From NCBI RefSeq assembly GCF_003060885.1, contig NZ_QAIG01000012.1, forward strand, positions 107,157 to 171,156: a DNA stretch of 64,000 nucleotides, in the 5' to 3' direction. Shown here piece by piece: positions 18,051 to 27,043 of the stretch; the first letter of the stretch is position 1, and the number at the start of each line of letters is the position of its first letter. Under the pieces are notes generated by a model that was given only the letters and a program-made list of their open reading frames with translations, was not told the origin of the DNA and ran no database searches. Source of the stretch: Pseudomonas sp. HMWF032. Lineage in GTDB: Bacteria; Pseudomonadota; Gammaproteobacteria; Pseudomonadales; Pseudomonadaceae. The position numbers were made by a program, and so were the translations under genes.

Positions 18051-18789
18051 TGCCAATCGTATTCTGCTGGGTGTGAACATCGACCATGTTGCCACCCTGC
18101 GCCAGGCCCGTGGCACGCGTTACCCGGACCCGGTAAAAGCCGCGCTGGATGCAGAAGAGGCCGGTGCCGATGGCATTACCGTGCACTTGCGTGAAGACCG
18201 CCGACACATTCAGGAGCGTGATGTGCGTTTGCTGAAAGAGGTCATGCAAACGCGTATGAATTTCGAGATGGGTGTGACCGAGGAGATGCTCGCTTTTGCC
18301 GAAAGCATTCGCCCGGAGCATGTCTGCCTGGTGCCGGAAACCCGTCAGGAACTGACCACCGAAGGCGGTCTGGATGTGGCCGGGCAGGAGGCCCGCATTC
18401 GTGCGGCAGTTGAACGCCTGAGCAAGATTGGCTGTGAAGTCTCGCTGTTTATTGATCCGGACCCGCAGCAGATCGAGGCATCCAAGCGCGTCGGCGCCCC
18501 GGCGATTGAACTGCACACAGGTCGCTATGCTGATGCGCATACCCCGGAAGAAGCCGTACGCGAACTGGCGCGGATTCGTGACGGTGTAGCCTGTGGCCTG
18601 CAGTACGGCCTAATTGTTAATGCTGGCCACGGCCTGCACTATCACAACGTTGAACCGGTGGCGGCCATTGCTGGGATCAACGAGCTGAACATCGGTCACG
18701 CCCTGGTGGCCCACGCGCTGTTTGTTGGCTTTAAGCAGGCGGTAGTGGAGATGAAACAGTTGATCGTCGCGGCGGCTAATCGCGGTTGA
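18043..18789 (+). CDS. pdxJ: Pyridoxine 5'-phosphate synthase
   Basis: 248 residues, a TIM barrel with the PdxJ signatures [15 protein letters not shown] near the N-terminus, [14 protein letters not shown], and [10 protein letters not shown], followed by [11 protein letters not shown]. It condenses 1-deoxyxylulose 5-phosphate with aminoacetone phosphate to form pyridoxine phosphate. GTG start overlapping recO. Last gene of the rnc-era-recO-pdxJ run. Confidence 0.97.
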   Translation: MTDANRILLGVNIDHVATLRQARGTRYPDPVKAALDAEEAGADGITVHLREDRRHIQERDVRLLKEVMQTRMNFEMGVTEEMLAFAESIRPEHVCLVPETRQELTTEGGLDVAGQEARIRAAVERLSKIGCEVSLFIDPDPQQIEASKRVGAPAIELHTGRYADAHTPEEAVRELARIRDGVACGLQYGLIVNAGHGLHYHNVEPVAAIAGINELNIGHALVAHALFVGFKQAVVEMKQLIVAAANRG

Positions 18790-18795
18790 GGATAG

Positions 18796-18822
18796 GGTGG
18801 ACATGCCGCAGGCTTGTCCGCC
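18796..18822. repeat. Hairpin between convergent pdxJ and cmoB
   Basis: GGTGGACA (18796-18803) pairs with TGTCCGCC (18815-18822), with one G-T wobble, across an 11-base loop. GGTGGACA-type palindromes are a familiar intergenic element in Pseudomonas genomes. Location between convergent ends suggests a bidirectional transcription barrier, though no T tract is present. Confidence 0.4.
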
Positions 18823-18879
18823 ATCTGCGCTGGACAAGCTGGCGTCTGTCGACCCTGCGTGAGCGTTGATCAGTCCGGG

Positions 18880-19848
18880 TTATGGTTTGCGTGCGATCAG
18901 TACCGCGCGGCTCGGCGCCGGCAGCCCTTCGACGGTGCGGCTATGGTCGGCCGGGTCGAGAAATTCCGGCAGCGACTGGAAGCGCATCCACTCGGTCGAG
19001 CGCTGCTCTTCCACGCTGGTGGTGCTGACATCTACGCAGCGCACATCGACGAAGCCGGCGCGGCGCAGCCACAGCTCCAAGGCGGGCACCGAAGGCAGGA
19101 ACCAGACATTGCGCATCTGCGCGTAGCGGTCCTCGGGCACCAGCACTTGCTGCGCATCGCCTTCTACCACCAGGGTTTCCAGCACCAGTTCGCCGTCTTT
19201 AACCAGGCAGTCCTTGAGGTCGATCAAGTGATCGATGGGTGAGCGGCGGTGGTACAGCACACCCATGGAAAACACCGTGTCGAAGCCTTGTAGTTTGCTC
19301 GGTAGTTCCTCGAACGCTAGCGGCAGGTGCCAGGCGGGCAGGTCGGGCAGGTAGTTCTTCATTGCCAGGAATTGGCAGAGGAACAGCCAGTTGGGGTCGA
19401 TGCCAATCACGCTCTCCGCGCCCGCGCCGAGCATGCGCCACATGTAGTAGCCGTTGCCGCAGCCGACATCCAGTACGCGCTTGCCCTTGAGGTCGAGGTA
19501 GGGCGCGACCCGTTGCCATTTCCAGTCGGAGCGCCATTCGGTGTCGACATGCACACCAAACAGGTGAAACGGCCCTTTGCGCCAGGGGATCAGGCCCTGA
19601 AGAGCCGTGGTTAATGCTGCGCGTGTAGCGTCGTCACAGGTTCCGTTGAAACGGAAGCTGTTTAGCAGTTCCAGTTGTTCGACATTCAGAGCCGGCAAGC
19701 TCTGCACCGCGCCGTACCAGCGCGGCAGGTCGCCATGGCCGACGGCCAGTTTGGCGTCGATCTGTCCGGGTAGGTCGGCTGACCAGTCTTGCAGTGGGGT
19801 GCCGGCAAGGGTGGCTTGCAGGGCGTCGAGGTCGAGACGGCTGATCAT
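18880..19848 (-). CDS. cmoB: tRNA U34 carboxymethyltransferase
   Basis: 322 residues. A C-terminal Rossmann methyltransferase domain with motif [16 protein letters not shown] (about 124-138), [13 protein letters not shown], and [14 protein letters not shown]. CmoB uses carboxy-S-adenosylmethionine, made by CmoA, to turn 5-hydroxyuridine at tRNA position 34 into 5-carboxymethoxyuridine. The start overlaps the cmoA stop as ATGA, so the two form a coupled unit with cmoA first. Confidence 0.96.
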   Translation of the reverse strand: MISRLDLDALQATLAGTPLQDWSADLPGQIDAKLAVGHGDLPRWYGAVQSLPALNVEQLELLNSFRFNGTCDDATRAALTTALQGLIPWRKGPFHLFGVHVDTEWRSDWKWQRVAPYLDLKGKRVLDVGCGNGYYMWRMLGAGAESVIGIDPNWLFLCQFLAMKNYLPDLPAWHLPLAFEELPSKLQGFDTVFSMGVLYHRRSPIDHLIDLKDCLVKDGELVLETLVVEGDAQQVLVPEDRYAQMRNVWFLPSVPALELWLRRAGFVDVRCVDVSTTSVEEQRSTEWMRFQSLPEFLDPADHSRTVEGLPAPSRAVLIARKP

Positions 19849-20588
19849 GGCAGGGCAATCATCGAGGCGAAATTAAGGCACTGGAACCACGGCACCACCT
19901 GGCTAAAACCGGCGGCGAGCAAGCGTTCGCGGTGCTGTTCCAGGCTGTCGGGGAGCATGACTTTCTCGATGGCGCTGCGTTTTTGAGCGATTTCCAGCTC
20001 GCTGTAGCCGTTGGCCCGCTTGAAGGCGATATGCAGATCGCCCAGCAGCGCGTGCTGCTCGGCATCTTCGAATTGCAGTTTTTCCGAGAGGATCAGGGCG
20101 CCGTCCGGCAGCAGGGCCTGGCGAATCCGCGTGAGCAATTCGAGGCGTTGCTCAGGCTGGATAAATTGCAGGGTGAAGTTCAGTGCCACCAGCGAAGTGG
20201 GCTGAAAGTTGAGGCTGAGAATGTCGGCCCCAATCACCTCGACGGGCAGCAGCTCCTGAAACATCGAGTCCTGGGCGTGCAGGTATTCGCGGCAGCGCTC
20301 GACCATGGCGCTGGAGTTGTCCACGGCGATCACCCGGCAATCGGCAATTTGCACATGTCGGCGCAGCGCCTGTGTCACCGCGCCCAGCGAGCTGCCGAGG
20401 TCATACAGCACGCTGTGCGGCTGGGCGAACTGGCCAGCGAGCACGCCGATATTCTCGACAATGGTCGGGTAACCCGGCACCGAGCGTTTGATCATGTCGG
20501 GGAAGACCCGCACCACATCCTCGTTGAACACGAAGTCCGGCACCTGGGCCAGGGGTTGGGCGAAAAGACGGTCGGGCTGTTTGCTCAC
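19845..20588 (-). CDS. cmoA: Carboxy-SAM synthase
   Basis: 247 residues with GTG at 20588, the standard CmoA length, beginning [18 protein letters not shown]. Motif I is [16 protein letters not shown]; CmoA more often has Cys where the first Ser of SSLGA stands. It makes carboxy-S-adenosylmethionine from SAM and prephenate for CmoB. An upstream in-frame start (20630) would add 14 residues not typical of the family; neither start has a strong ribosome site, which suggests coupling to the upstream gene. Confidence 0.92.
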   Translation of the reverse strand: MSKQPDRLFAQPLAQVPDFVFNEDVVRVFPDMIKRSVPGYPTIVENIGVLAGQFAQPHSVLYDLGSSLGAVTQALRRHVQIADCRVIAVDNSSAMVERCREYLHAQDSMFQELLPVEVIGADILSLNFQPTSLVALNFTLQFIQPEQRLELLTRIRQALLPDGALILSEKLQFEDAEQHALLGDLHIAFKRANGYSELEIAQKRSAIEKVMLPDSLEQHRERLLAAGFSQVVPWFQCLNFASMIALP

Positions 20589-21328
20589 GATGGCTGCGCA
20601 CTGGTCAATAAAGCCGGGCATTTTAGCCAAGTGTGCGGCATAGCCAAACCTTGATTGCCGTTATTGGTCGCAAATCTGTGTGGCGAAGGCTCAGCGGGCC
20701 TGTTTGAAGGCTGACGCCGCGATAGCCCATTGCCCCCCAGCCAGTAGCTGAGCATGATCGCCAGTGGCGCAGCCTCGAAGGGGGCGACAAAGCGGTTGAT
20801 GCCGATCAGGCTGTCGGACAGCACGAACAGTGCGGCACCGGCGGCGGCCAGACGCGTGGAGTCTGTGTTCAGGTCGGGCTGACCAAGGCGGGCGAGGGCG
20901 CGCCAGAGCATGGCACTGATGGCCAGGGCGTAACAGGCTACGGGGATCAGCAGCGGGCCCAGGTTGGCACTGGCGAGGATGGCAAACATCGCCCCGCCCG
21001 TGCTCAGGGCCAGCAGCAGGGCCAACCAGGCCGGTTGCGTGCAGTCGCTCAGGTAGGCGCGTAGGTAGGCCAGGTGCGCCAGCAGGAAGGCGCCTAGGCC
21101 GAAGACGAACAGATCCACCGGCCAGTCGAGCAGTATGTCGCCTGCCAGTGAGGCGAGCAGGCCGAGGCTGATCCAGCGTCGATACAGGCTGCTCGGTGCC
21201 GTTCTCAGCCACAGCAGCAGGGCGATGACCGGGATGCCCTTGCTGAGCAGGCCCAGCTCACTCAGGCCGTCGAGCCGTGCATAGAGAAACACGGCAGCGC
21301 CCAGCAAACCCGGCAGCAGATAACGCAT
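20585..21328 (-). CDS. YhhN-family lysoplasmalogenase-like membrane protein with probable C-terminal frameshift
   Basis: As read, 247 residues with seven or eight membrane helices, of the YhhN/TMEM86 family that hydrolyses the vinyl ether bond of lysoplasmalogens. Residues up to SYWLGG (about 198) look normal. After that the frame becomes hydrophilic and Pro/Arg-rich. In the adjacent frame the expected ending continues, [13 protein letters not shown] and a stop at 20691. The switch falls on a C6 run (20733-20738 on the plus strand). One extra base would give a 212-residue protein. The long version ends in a GTGA overlap with cmoA, so it may still be expressed. The ATG at 21328 is preferred over the longer upstream frame. 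Confidence 0.75.
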   Translation of the reverse strand: MRYLLPGLLGAAVFLYARLDGLSELGLLSKGIPVIALLLWLRTAPSSLYRRWISLGLLASLAGDILLDWPVDLFVFGLGAFLLAHLAYLRAYLSDCTQPAWLALLLALSTGGAMFAILASANLGPLLIPVACYALAISAMLWRALARLGQPDLNTDSTRLAAAGAALFVLSDSLIGINRFVAPFEAAPLAIMLSYWLGGNGLSRRQPSNRPAEPSPHRFATNNGNQGLAMPHTWLKCPALLTSAQPS

Positions 21329-21411
21329 GAGCTTTTCCTGGAGGTTCGTAAGGTCAGCACTATGGCGTGTTGCCAATAAACTGACCACGCCGTGGGTGCC
21401 AGTTAGAGCAG

Positions 21412-21595
21412 CATTTCGCGCCAGCGGCAGGCTGGTGAAAAACCACCTACGTTGCCATTACCGTGTTGAAAACAGACTCGCGCGTGAGTTCGATCAAAAT
21501 GCTCATTTACAGCTCGTAAATTCGCGTGCGAGCGCAATCTATTTTCCGCCTGTTTCGCCTTGCGCAGGCGGCCTCGCCTAGGTTTCAACGGCCTG
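21412..21595. repeat. Non-coding segment with several inverted repeats
   Basis: Between the lysoplasmalogenase start and the chagasin-like gene end. It holds ATTTAC-N5-GTAAAT (around 21504), a nearly palindromic ACTCGCGCGTGAGT and a seven-pair stem CCGCCTG/CAGGCGG (21546-21552 with 21565-21571). The density of short palindromes suggests a member of an intergenic repeat family, but only one copy is visible in this window. Confidence 0.3.
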
Positions 21596-21991
21596 CTAGC
21601 GCGCCTTGATCGTGCAGTTGAAGCGCTGTGCGGGCACAACGCCGACTTCCCAGGGGCGCTCGTAGGTCAGGACCAATTGGCCTTCGCCAGCCTGCGCGAC
21701 CTCGAAGCGCCAGGTGGAAATACCGGCGCTGCCGACCAGGCCGGCATCTTCCGGATTGCTGTAGACCTCAGGGCCGAGGCTTTTCAACACCTGTGGCGCG
21801 GAGTCGCGCAGCAGCCAGCGGAAACCGGTGGTGGGGTTGCTCGGCAGGCGCAAGTTAAATTGCTGGCCGACATGCAACGACAGTGGGCATTTACTTTGCT
21901 GCTTCTGCTCCAAGGTGACGCTACTGGGCGTTTGTGCACAGGCAGCGAGCAATGCAAGGCTGAGTAGCAGTGCCGTGCGGATGACAGGCAT
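21596..21991 (-). CDS. Chagasin-type (I42) protease inhibitor lipoprotein
   Basis: 131 residues. A lipoprotein signal ends with LLAAC, so Cys18 should be lipidated. The mature part has the I42 inhibitor loops NPTTGF (about 56-61) and the RPWE box near the C-terminus, in a small immunoglobulin-like beta fold. Chagasin-family proteins block papain-like cysteine proteases; in bacteria the natural target is usually unknown. ATG at 21991; the longer frame to 22081 has no family support. Confidence 0.85.
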   Translation of the reverse strand: MPVIRTALLLSLALLAACAQTPSSVTLEQKQQSKCPLSLHVGQQFNLRLPSNPTTGFRWLLRDSAPQVLKSLGPEVYSNPEDAGLVGSAGISTWRFEVAQAGEGQLVLTYERPWEVGVVPAQRFNCTIKAR

Positions 21992-22164
21992 GGCGAACTC
22001 CTGAAGCAGATTGGTGGATCGCCAGCATAGCGGTTCCGCCCGTGATGAGTAAATTTGGTGCAGGGTGGTGCGAGGTTTCACCTTGTTCCATTTGTCGTTC
22101 AGGATGCAGTTTTACTTATCAAAAGAGTAAAGTTGCACCTCTGTACATAAAGGTTGCACTTCCA

Positions 22165-22917
22165 ATGCTCAACGCGCGCTTGATGCGCCTCGATGATCAA
22201 GCCCATGAACATACCCACGATCATCATCAGTTGGTGCTGTCACTGGCTGGGCGTGCTGAATTCGAAGTGAACGGGCGCGGTGGTGAAGTTTGTCGCATGC
22301 GCGCCTGCCTGGTGCCGGGCGACGCCGACCATCAGTTTGCCGGGATCGGTGATAACCGGATGTTGATCATCGATCTGGATGAGCAGGGTACGTCCAGCGA
22401 AGACTTGCAGCTGTTGAATGGCCTGTTCGAGACACCGCGTTATCCGCAGTTGGATGCTGATTTTCAGAACCTGTTGAGCTATGCCGGCGCCGAACTTGAG
22501 CGCTACGGCTCAGACCCGCTGTTGGCGCGGGCACTCGGTGGCGTGCTGTTGCGTGCCTTGCATCTGCGATTGTTTGGCGAGCCTCATTCACGTGCGTTGG
22601 GGGCGCTCAATCTGGAGCGGCTCGACAATTACATTGTCGATAATCTGGCGCGGCGTATCAGTGTTGCCGAATTGGCCCAGGTTGCCTGCCTGAGCCCCAG
22701 CCACTTCCATGCGCAATTCAAAGACAGCGTCGGCCTGACGCCTCACCAATATCTGCTGAAAACCCGACTTGATCGTGCGGCTCGCCTGCTGCGTGAGAGT
22801 GGTTTGCCGCTGATCCGGATTGCCGAAGAATGTGGTTTTTCCAGCCAGAGCGCGTTGACTACGGCAATGCGGCGCTACCTTGGCTTGACGCCCAAACGTC
22901 TGCGCGGCGCTGACTGA
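22165..22917 (+). CDS. pruR: AraC-family regulator, probable PruR (proline utilisation)
   Basis: 250 residues. The N-terminal cupin-like sensor starts LNARLMRLDDQAHEHTHDHHQLVLSL in outline (His-rich), and the C-terminal AraC domain has two helix-turn-helix motifs (ISVAELAQVACLSPSHFHAQFK and IRIAEECGFSSQSALTTAMRRYLG). The overall sequence resembles PA0780 (PruR), which activates putA and putP in P. aeruginosa; this is my recognition, not a search. ATG at 22165 is chosen because the preceding 41 codons lack family similarity. putP is about 2.5 kb downstream. Confidence 0.8.
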   Translation: MLNARLMRLDDQAHEHTHDHHQLVLSLAGRAEFEVNGRGGEVCRMRACLVPGDADHQFAGIGDNRMLIIDLDEQGTSSEDLQLLNGLFETPRYPQLDADFQNLLSYAGAELERYGSDPLLARALGGVLLRALHLRLFGEPHSRALGALNLERLDNYIVDNLARRISVAELAQVACLSPSHFHAQFKDSVGLTPHQYLLKTRLDRAARLLRESGLPLIRIAEECGFSSQSALTTAMRRYLGLTPKRLRGAD

Positions 22918-23018
22918 GCCTGTCCTGGGCGGCCGCCTTTGCCGCCTTTCGGCCGTGCTCGCCTCGCTGCTGGCGGCTACGCTAGTTGGCACACTGAAAG
23001 AACTGTGCGCGGGTCAGG

Positions 23019-23579
23019 GTGTCGTTTCATTTTCTCCTGTCGTTGTGTGCGAGTAGTCCGGATGAGTTCGGCCTCAAGGTGCGTCTGTTTGGCGACCTGA
23101 TCTATGACCAGCTGCCACAGGTTTCATGGGGCATTCAGCACAAACGGCAGAAGGATTTTCTGATTCCCGGTTTGGTAGGTGCGCAACATAGCGAAGATAC
23201 CGAAGGGTATCTCACTGCCAGCCGGCTGATCCTTGGCGGCGCTTTTGGCTACAACCTGCTGCTGAACGCTGGTATTCGTTACAGCCGGGCCAACGAGTTG
23301 GGCCTGCTGGGTTTTGGTGGTGATCGCCGTGATCGTCACTCGGTACTCAAGGAAGGCGCTGTCGCCGTACTGCTCAACCCGCGCTGGGTGCTGGGGGTGG
23401 AGTACCGCGAGAAGCCAGACAACTTAAGCTTTGCCGGCGAAAGTGACTGGGCTGATCTGTTTATCGGTTACTTCCCCAACAAGAGCCTGGCCGTGGTGCT
23501 GGCCTATGCGCGCCTGGGGGAGATCGCCACGCTGGATAATCAGGACGGGGTTTATCTGTCCGTTCAGGGGAGTTTCTAA
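23019..23579 (+). pseudogene. DUF3034 protein, N-terminally truncated
   Basis: The 186-residue frame matches only the C-terminal two thirds of DUF3034 outer-membrane-like proteins: EFGLKVRLFGDLIYDQLPQ, RYSRANELGLLGFGGDR, GVEYREKPDNLS, DWADLFIGYFPNKSL. The usual signal peptide and first hundred or so residues are missing; instead there is an unrelated stub (MSFHFLLSLCASSP) with a GTG start and no good ribosome site. This suggests a deletion with a junction near 23050. Two bases separate it from the haemoglobin gene, a common partner of DUF3034 genes. Truncation is seen by comparison with remembered family members. Confidence 0.6.
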
Positions 23580-23581
23580 GC

Positions 23582-24001
23582 ATGCGCAGTCTGCTGCTGG
23601 TTGTTGTTCTGAGCCTGGCGGCCTGTGCCCAGCAGGCGCCTAAAGACGACAGCCTGTACCGTGACCTGGGTGAGCAGGCCGGAATTACCCGTATCGTCGA
23701 AGGCATGCTGCTGAATATTGCCGCTGACCCGCGCATCGTCCGGCATTTCGAGAATATCGACATCGTGCGCCTGCGCGACAAGCTGGTGGAACAGATCTGC
23801 GTCGAAGCCGGCGGCCCGTGCACCTACACCGGCGACAGCATGGAAGAAAGCCACAAGGGCCAGAACCTCACCCCCAGCGACTTCAACGCCCTGGTGGAAA
23901 ACCTGCAGGATGCAATGAGCGCCCAGGACGTGCCCATGCCTGCGCAGAACCGCTTACTGGCCCGGCTTGCGCCCATGCGGGCGCAGGTGATTGATCGTTA
24001 G
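23582..24001 (+). CDS. Lipoprotein group 1 truncated haemoglobin
   Basis: 139 residues. A lipoprotein signal ends LSLAAC (Cys15), followed by a group 1 truncated globin: LYRDLGEQAGITRIVEGML opening, HF pair near 55, and YTGDSMEESHKG, whose His91 is the likely proximal haem ligand. Most truncated globins are cytoplasmic; this one should be exported and membrane-anchored. Group 1 members bind oxygen or nitric oxide. It follows the truncated DUF3034 gene by 2 bases. Confidence 0.85.
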   Translation: MRSLLLVVVLSLAACAQQAPKDDSLYRDLGEQAGITRIVEGMLLNIAADPRIVRHFENIDIVRLRDKLVEQICVEAGGPCTYTGDSMEESHKGQNLTPSDFNALVENLQDAMSAQDVPMPAQNRLLARLAPMRAQVIDR

Positions 24002-24005
24002 GGGG

Positions 24006-24863
24006 CTAGCGCAGGGTCTGGGCAATCGCCAGGATTTCGTCTTGGTGCGTGATCACCAGGCTCAGCTCGCCGTTTTCGCCAATATGGTCCTGGGGCGGCA
24101 GTAACTTTTGATAGGCCGCCAGTTGCGTCAGCGGCGGCAGTTCTGCGCTGGGGTTGTGTTGCTTGGTCGCGTGATACCGCGCCAGGTTAACCAGATCCAG
24201 CAACTGCAAACTTTTTCCTGAACTGTGTTGCCAGTCTCCGGCATGGCGAATCACTTCAATATAGTGCTCATCCACTGACCATTTTTTCAGCACGATCACC
24301 CCAAGCGATGTGCCGTATTCGCGGCATAGCTTGTCGTACAGCTGGCTGGAAGGAACCTGCTGGTTGTTCTTGAAGGCTGACAGAATGAGCAGATTGCCCA
24401 CTTCACTGAGCAGGCTGGCCAGTAATGCATGTTCAGCCGTGACGTGGCCGAGCAGGCGGGCGAGCATGGCGCAAATGCTGGCTTTGCTCACCAGGCGCTC
24501 CCAGGTTTCAACGAACAGCCGTTTATGTGCGGCGCTGTGCAGAGTAAACAGGCTCTTAATGCTGTGCACCATGGTGATCCGGTCCACTTCTGCCAAGCCG
24601 AGCAAGGTGATCACGTCACGCAGGTTTTTGGGCGCGATGGCCTGTCGGAATAGCGCGCTGCTGGCGTGCTTCATCAGCAGCGCGCTGAGTGCCGGATCGC
24701 GGCCGATCAGGGCAGCCAGTTGGTTGATTGTAAGTTTGGGGTTGCTCAGGGCACGGCGGATATCCAGGGTAATAGTTGGCAGGCTGGGTAATTGCTCTTC
24801 ACCCAGCATCAACTGTGAAACGGCACGTCGATAGATTGAATAATCAGATGCATCGCTCAGCAA
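24006..24863 (-). CDS. HDOD-domain protein
   Basis: 285 residues, mostly HDOD domain: LPSLPTITLDIRRAL, LIGRDPALSALLMKHASS, LLGLAEVDRITMVHSIKSLF, then a C-terminal AAYQKLLPPQ segment. It lacks an HD catalytic pair and has no output domain, so a regulatory scaffold role is likely; the specific function is unknown. TTG at 24863 is chosen because GGAGGT lies at an ideal 5 bases upstream (24869-24874); an ATG at 24890 is the alternative. It is separate in sequence from the other HDOD protein at 3616-4452. Confidence 0.8.
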   Translation of the reverse strand: MLSDASDYSIYRRAVSQLMLGEEQLPSLPTITLDIRRALSNPKLTINQLAALIGRDPALSALLMKHASSALFRQAIAPKNLRDVITLLGLAEVDRITMVHSIKSLFTLHSAAHKRLFVETWERLVSKASICAMLARLLGHVTAEHALLASLLSEVGNLLILSAFKNNQQVPSSQLYDKLCREYGTSLGVIVLKKWSVDEHYIEVIRHAGDWQHSSGKSLQLLDLVNLARYHATKQHNPSAELPPLTQLAAYQKLLPPQDHIGENGELSLVITHQDEILAIAQTLR

Positions 24864-25349
24864 AACACACCTCCAGGCTGGCATGCACATAGTCTAGGGC
24901 GGCCTGTTGCGACCGTCATGCCGAATGATGGAAGGCGCATTATCTGGCCGTGAGGATGAAAGAGGCGTTCAGGGGAAGTTCCCTCGGCTGGAGGATTGTG
25001 CAAAAACTCCAGAGTTTTTTGTAAGAAGCTGTCATGCCTCTGCCACTAAATTCCCTGCGCGACACAACTGTTGTGCAGGATTCTGCCAGCGGGCCGTTTC
25101 AGCGCACTGGTGCGATTGGGCTAGATCTGCCCCTGTTGCGTGTAAGCCTGCGTGTATCAGCCCTGTGGGCGTGTCTGTAAGTGGTCCGGCTGCGTCTGTT
25201 TTAAACAGCTGCCTGATCAGTGCTGAAAAGGATTTTACGGGCGACTGTCATATGGCATGCGCCCGTTGTTGTATTGGGGCTTTAGTGGCCTCGACAGAGG
25301 CAGATAGTTGCACTGCGGTGAGCACTGCATGGGATTTGCAGCTGCCTGT

Positions 25350-25394
25350 TACCCGTTAATGCAGCGGTTTGTCACTACAGATACCCGTTAGTGC
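25350..25394. promoter_or_regulatory. Direct repeats TACCCGTTARTGC, possible PruR operator
   Basis: TACCCGTTAATGC (25350-25362) and TACCCGTTAGTGC (25382-25394) differ at one base and start 32 bases apart, about three helical turns. AraC-family activators bind direct repeats on one face of DNA, so this is a natural candidate site for PruR about 75-120 bases before the putP start. Inferred. Confidence 0.5.
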
Positions 25395-25437
25395 GGGTGT
25401 GGATTGCCACGTGGGCAACGGGACTAACCTGTTGCCG

Positions 25438-25450
25438 AAATAACAACAAT
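25438..25450 (+). promoter_or_regulatory. A-rich CA motif (Hfq/Crc target type) before putP
   Basis: AAATAACAACAAT contains AATAACAACAA, a run of AAN units, 5 bases before the AGAGGGGA ribosome site. Such motifs are bound by Hfq/Crc in Pseudomonas to repress uptake genes when better carbon sources are present. Confidence 0.6.
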
Positions 25451-25468
25451 CAAGAGGGGAGCTCCCCA

Positions 25469-26956
25469 ATGACTGCAAATACTCCGATGCTCGTCACCTT
25501 TGTGGTGTACATCGCACTCATGGTGCTGATTGGCCTGTTCGCGTACATGCGCACCAAGAACCTTTCCGATTACATCCTGGGCGGTCGCAGCCTGGGCAGT
25601 TTCGTCACCGCCCTGTCGGCGGGTGCATCGGACATGAGCGGCTGGTTGCTGATGGGCTTGCCGGGCGCGGTATACCTGTCCGGTCTATCCGAAGGCTGGA
25701 TCGCCATCGGCCTGATTGTCGGTGCTTACCTGAACTGGTTGTTCGTGGCTGGCCGTCTGCGTGTGCAGACCGAGCACAACGGCAATGCCCTGACCCTGCC
25801 GGATTACTTCACCCACCGCTTCGAAGACAGCAGCCGCGTGCTGCGCATCTTCTCCGCCCTGGTGATTTTGGTGTTCTTCACCATCTACTGCGCCTCGGGC
25901 GTTGTGGCCGGTGCCCGTCTGTTTGAAAGCACCTTCGGCATGTCCTACGAGACGGCGCTGTGGGCCGGTGCGGCCGCAACCATCGCCTACACCTTTATTG
26001 GTGGCTTCCTGGCGGTGAGCTGGACTGACACCGTGCAGGCCACGCTGATGATCTTCGCCCTGATCCTCACCCCGGTTGTTGTGATGATTGCCACTGGCGG
26101 TGTCGATCCAACCTTCGCCGCGATCGAGCTGAACGATGCCACCAACTTCGACATGCTCAAAGGTGCAACCTTTGTTGGCGTGATCTCGCTGCTGGCCTGG
26201 GGCCTGGGCTACTTCGGTCAGCCGCACATCCTGGCGCGCTTCATGGCGGCCGATTCGGTGAAATCGATCCCGGCAGCCCGTCGCATCTCCATGACCTGGA
26301 TGATCCTGTGCCTGGGCGGTGCAGTGGCCGTGGGTTTCTTTGGTATCGCGTACTTCTCCGCCAACCCGGACCTCGCTGGCCCGGTAACCGAGAACCCGGA
26401 GCGCGTATTTATCGAGCTGGCCAAACTGCTGTTCAACCCGTGGATTGCCGGCATCCTGCTGTCTGCCATTCTGGCTGCCGTGATGAGCACCCTGAGTTGC
26501 CAGTTGCTGGTGTGCTCCAGCGCCCTGACAGAAGACTTCTACAAGGCCTTCCTGCGTAAAGATGCTTCGCAGACCGAACTGGTCTGGGTCGGCCGCGCCA
26601 TGGTGCTGCTGATCGCGGTTATCGCCATCATGCTGGCCGCCAATCCGGAAAATCGCGTACTGGGCCTGGTGTCCTACGCCTGGGCCGGCTTTGGCGCTGC
26701 CTTCGGTCCGGTGGTGATCCTGTCCCTGGTTTGGAAACAGATGACGCGCAACGGCGCGCTGGCCGGCATGCTGGTCGGTGCCCTGACGGTGATTTTGTGG
26801 AAAAACTTCCTCGGCCATCTGGGCCTGTACGAAATCATCCCAGGCTTTATCTTTGCCACCGTGGCCATTCTGGTGTTCAGCAAGGTCGGCAACGGTCCGT
26901 CCGCCAGCATGATCAAGCGGTTTGACGAAGCCGAGAAGGAATACCAGTCGGCCTGA
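25469..26956 (+). CDS. putP: Sodium/proline symporter
   Basis: 495 residues of the SSS family with about 13 membrane helices. The Na-binding region SAGASDMSGWLLMGLPG follows helix 1-2, and the GGRSLGSFVTALSAGASD stretch is the PutP hallmark, as is LAWGLGYFGQPHILARFMA. It imports proline with sodium. ATG at 25469 follows AGAGGGGAGCTCCCCA, whose GGGGAGCTCCCC palindrome could hide the ribosome site in a hairpin; the 26 upstream in-frame codons are leader. putA is not adjacent in this window. Confidence 0.95.
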   Translation: MTANTPMLVTFVVYIALMVLIGLFAYMRTKNLSDYILGGRSLGSFVTALSAGASDMSGWLLMGLPGAVYLSGLSEGWIAIGLIVGAYLNWLFVAGRLRVQTEHNGNALTLPDYFTHRFEDSSRVLRIFSALVILVFFTIYCASGVVAGARLFESTFGMSYETALWAGAAATIAYTFIGGFLAVSWTDTVQATLMIFALILTPVVVMIATGGVDPTFAAIELNDATNFDMLKGATFVGVISLLAWGLGYFGQPHILARFMAADSVKSIPAARRISMTWMILCLGGAVAVGFFGIAYFSANPDLAGPVTENPERVFIELAKLLFNPWIAGILLSAILAAVMSTLSCQLLVCSSALTEDFYKAFLRKDASQTELVWVGRAMVLLIAVIAIMLAANPENRVLGLVSYAWAGFGAAFGPVVILSLVWKQMTRNGALAGMLVGALTVILWKNFLGHLGLYEIIPGFIFATVAILVFSKVGNGPSASMIKRFDEAEKEYQSA

Positions 26957-27043
26957 GTGCCACTGATAAACGGCAATTGACTGGTCGCTCAGTTGCCGCG
27001 CGGAGCTTTCCGCGGTTGTGTGCGTGTGACCCGATAGTGCTTC

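Larger units (their letters stand above)
24864..25468. other. 605-base intergenic region ahead of putP
   Basis: No convincing gene; a 150-codon open frame here lacks family features and is Cys-rich like a chance frame. The region carries inverted repeats GGGAA-G-TTCCC (24973-24983), AAAAACTC-CA-GAGTTTTT (25002-25019), CACAAC-T-GTTGTG (25063-25075) and TTGCC-N5-GGCAA (25404-25418), a pair of direct repeats and an A-rich motif (listed separately). It looks like a heavily regulated putP promoter. Confidence 0.6.

Noticed and set aside
18814-19242. Plus-strand frame opposite cmoB
   Set aside because: Lies wholly on cmoB coding sequence apart from its start and has no family features.
24907-25359. 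150-codon open frame upstream of putP
   Set aside because: Cys/Ser/Ala-rich chance composition, no ribosome site, no family resemblance, and it lies in a region full of regulatory repeats.
25685-26818. 377-codon antisense frame over putP
   Set aside because: Antisense shadow of a well-identified transporter; composition rich in Gln, His and Gly.
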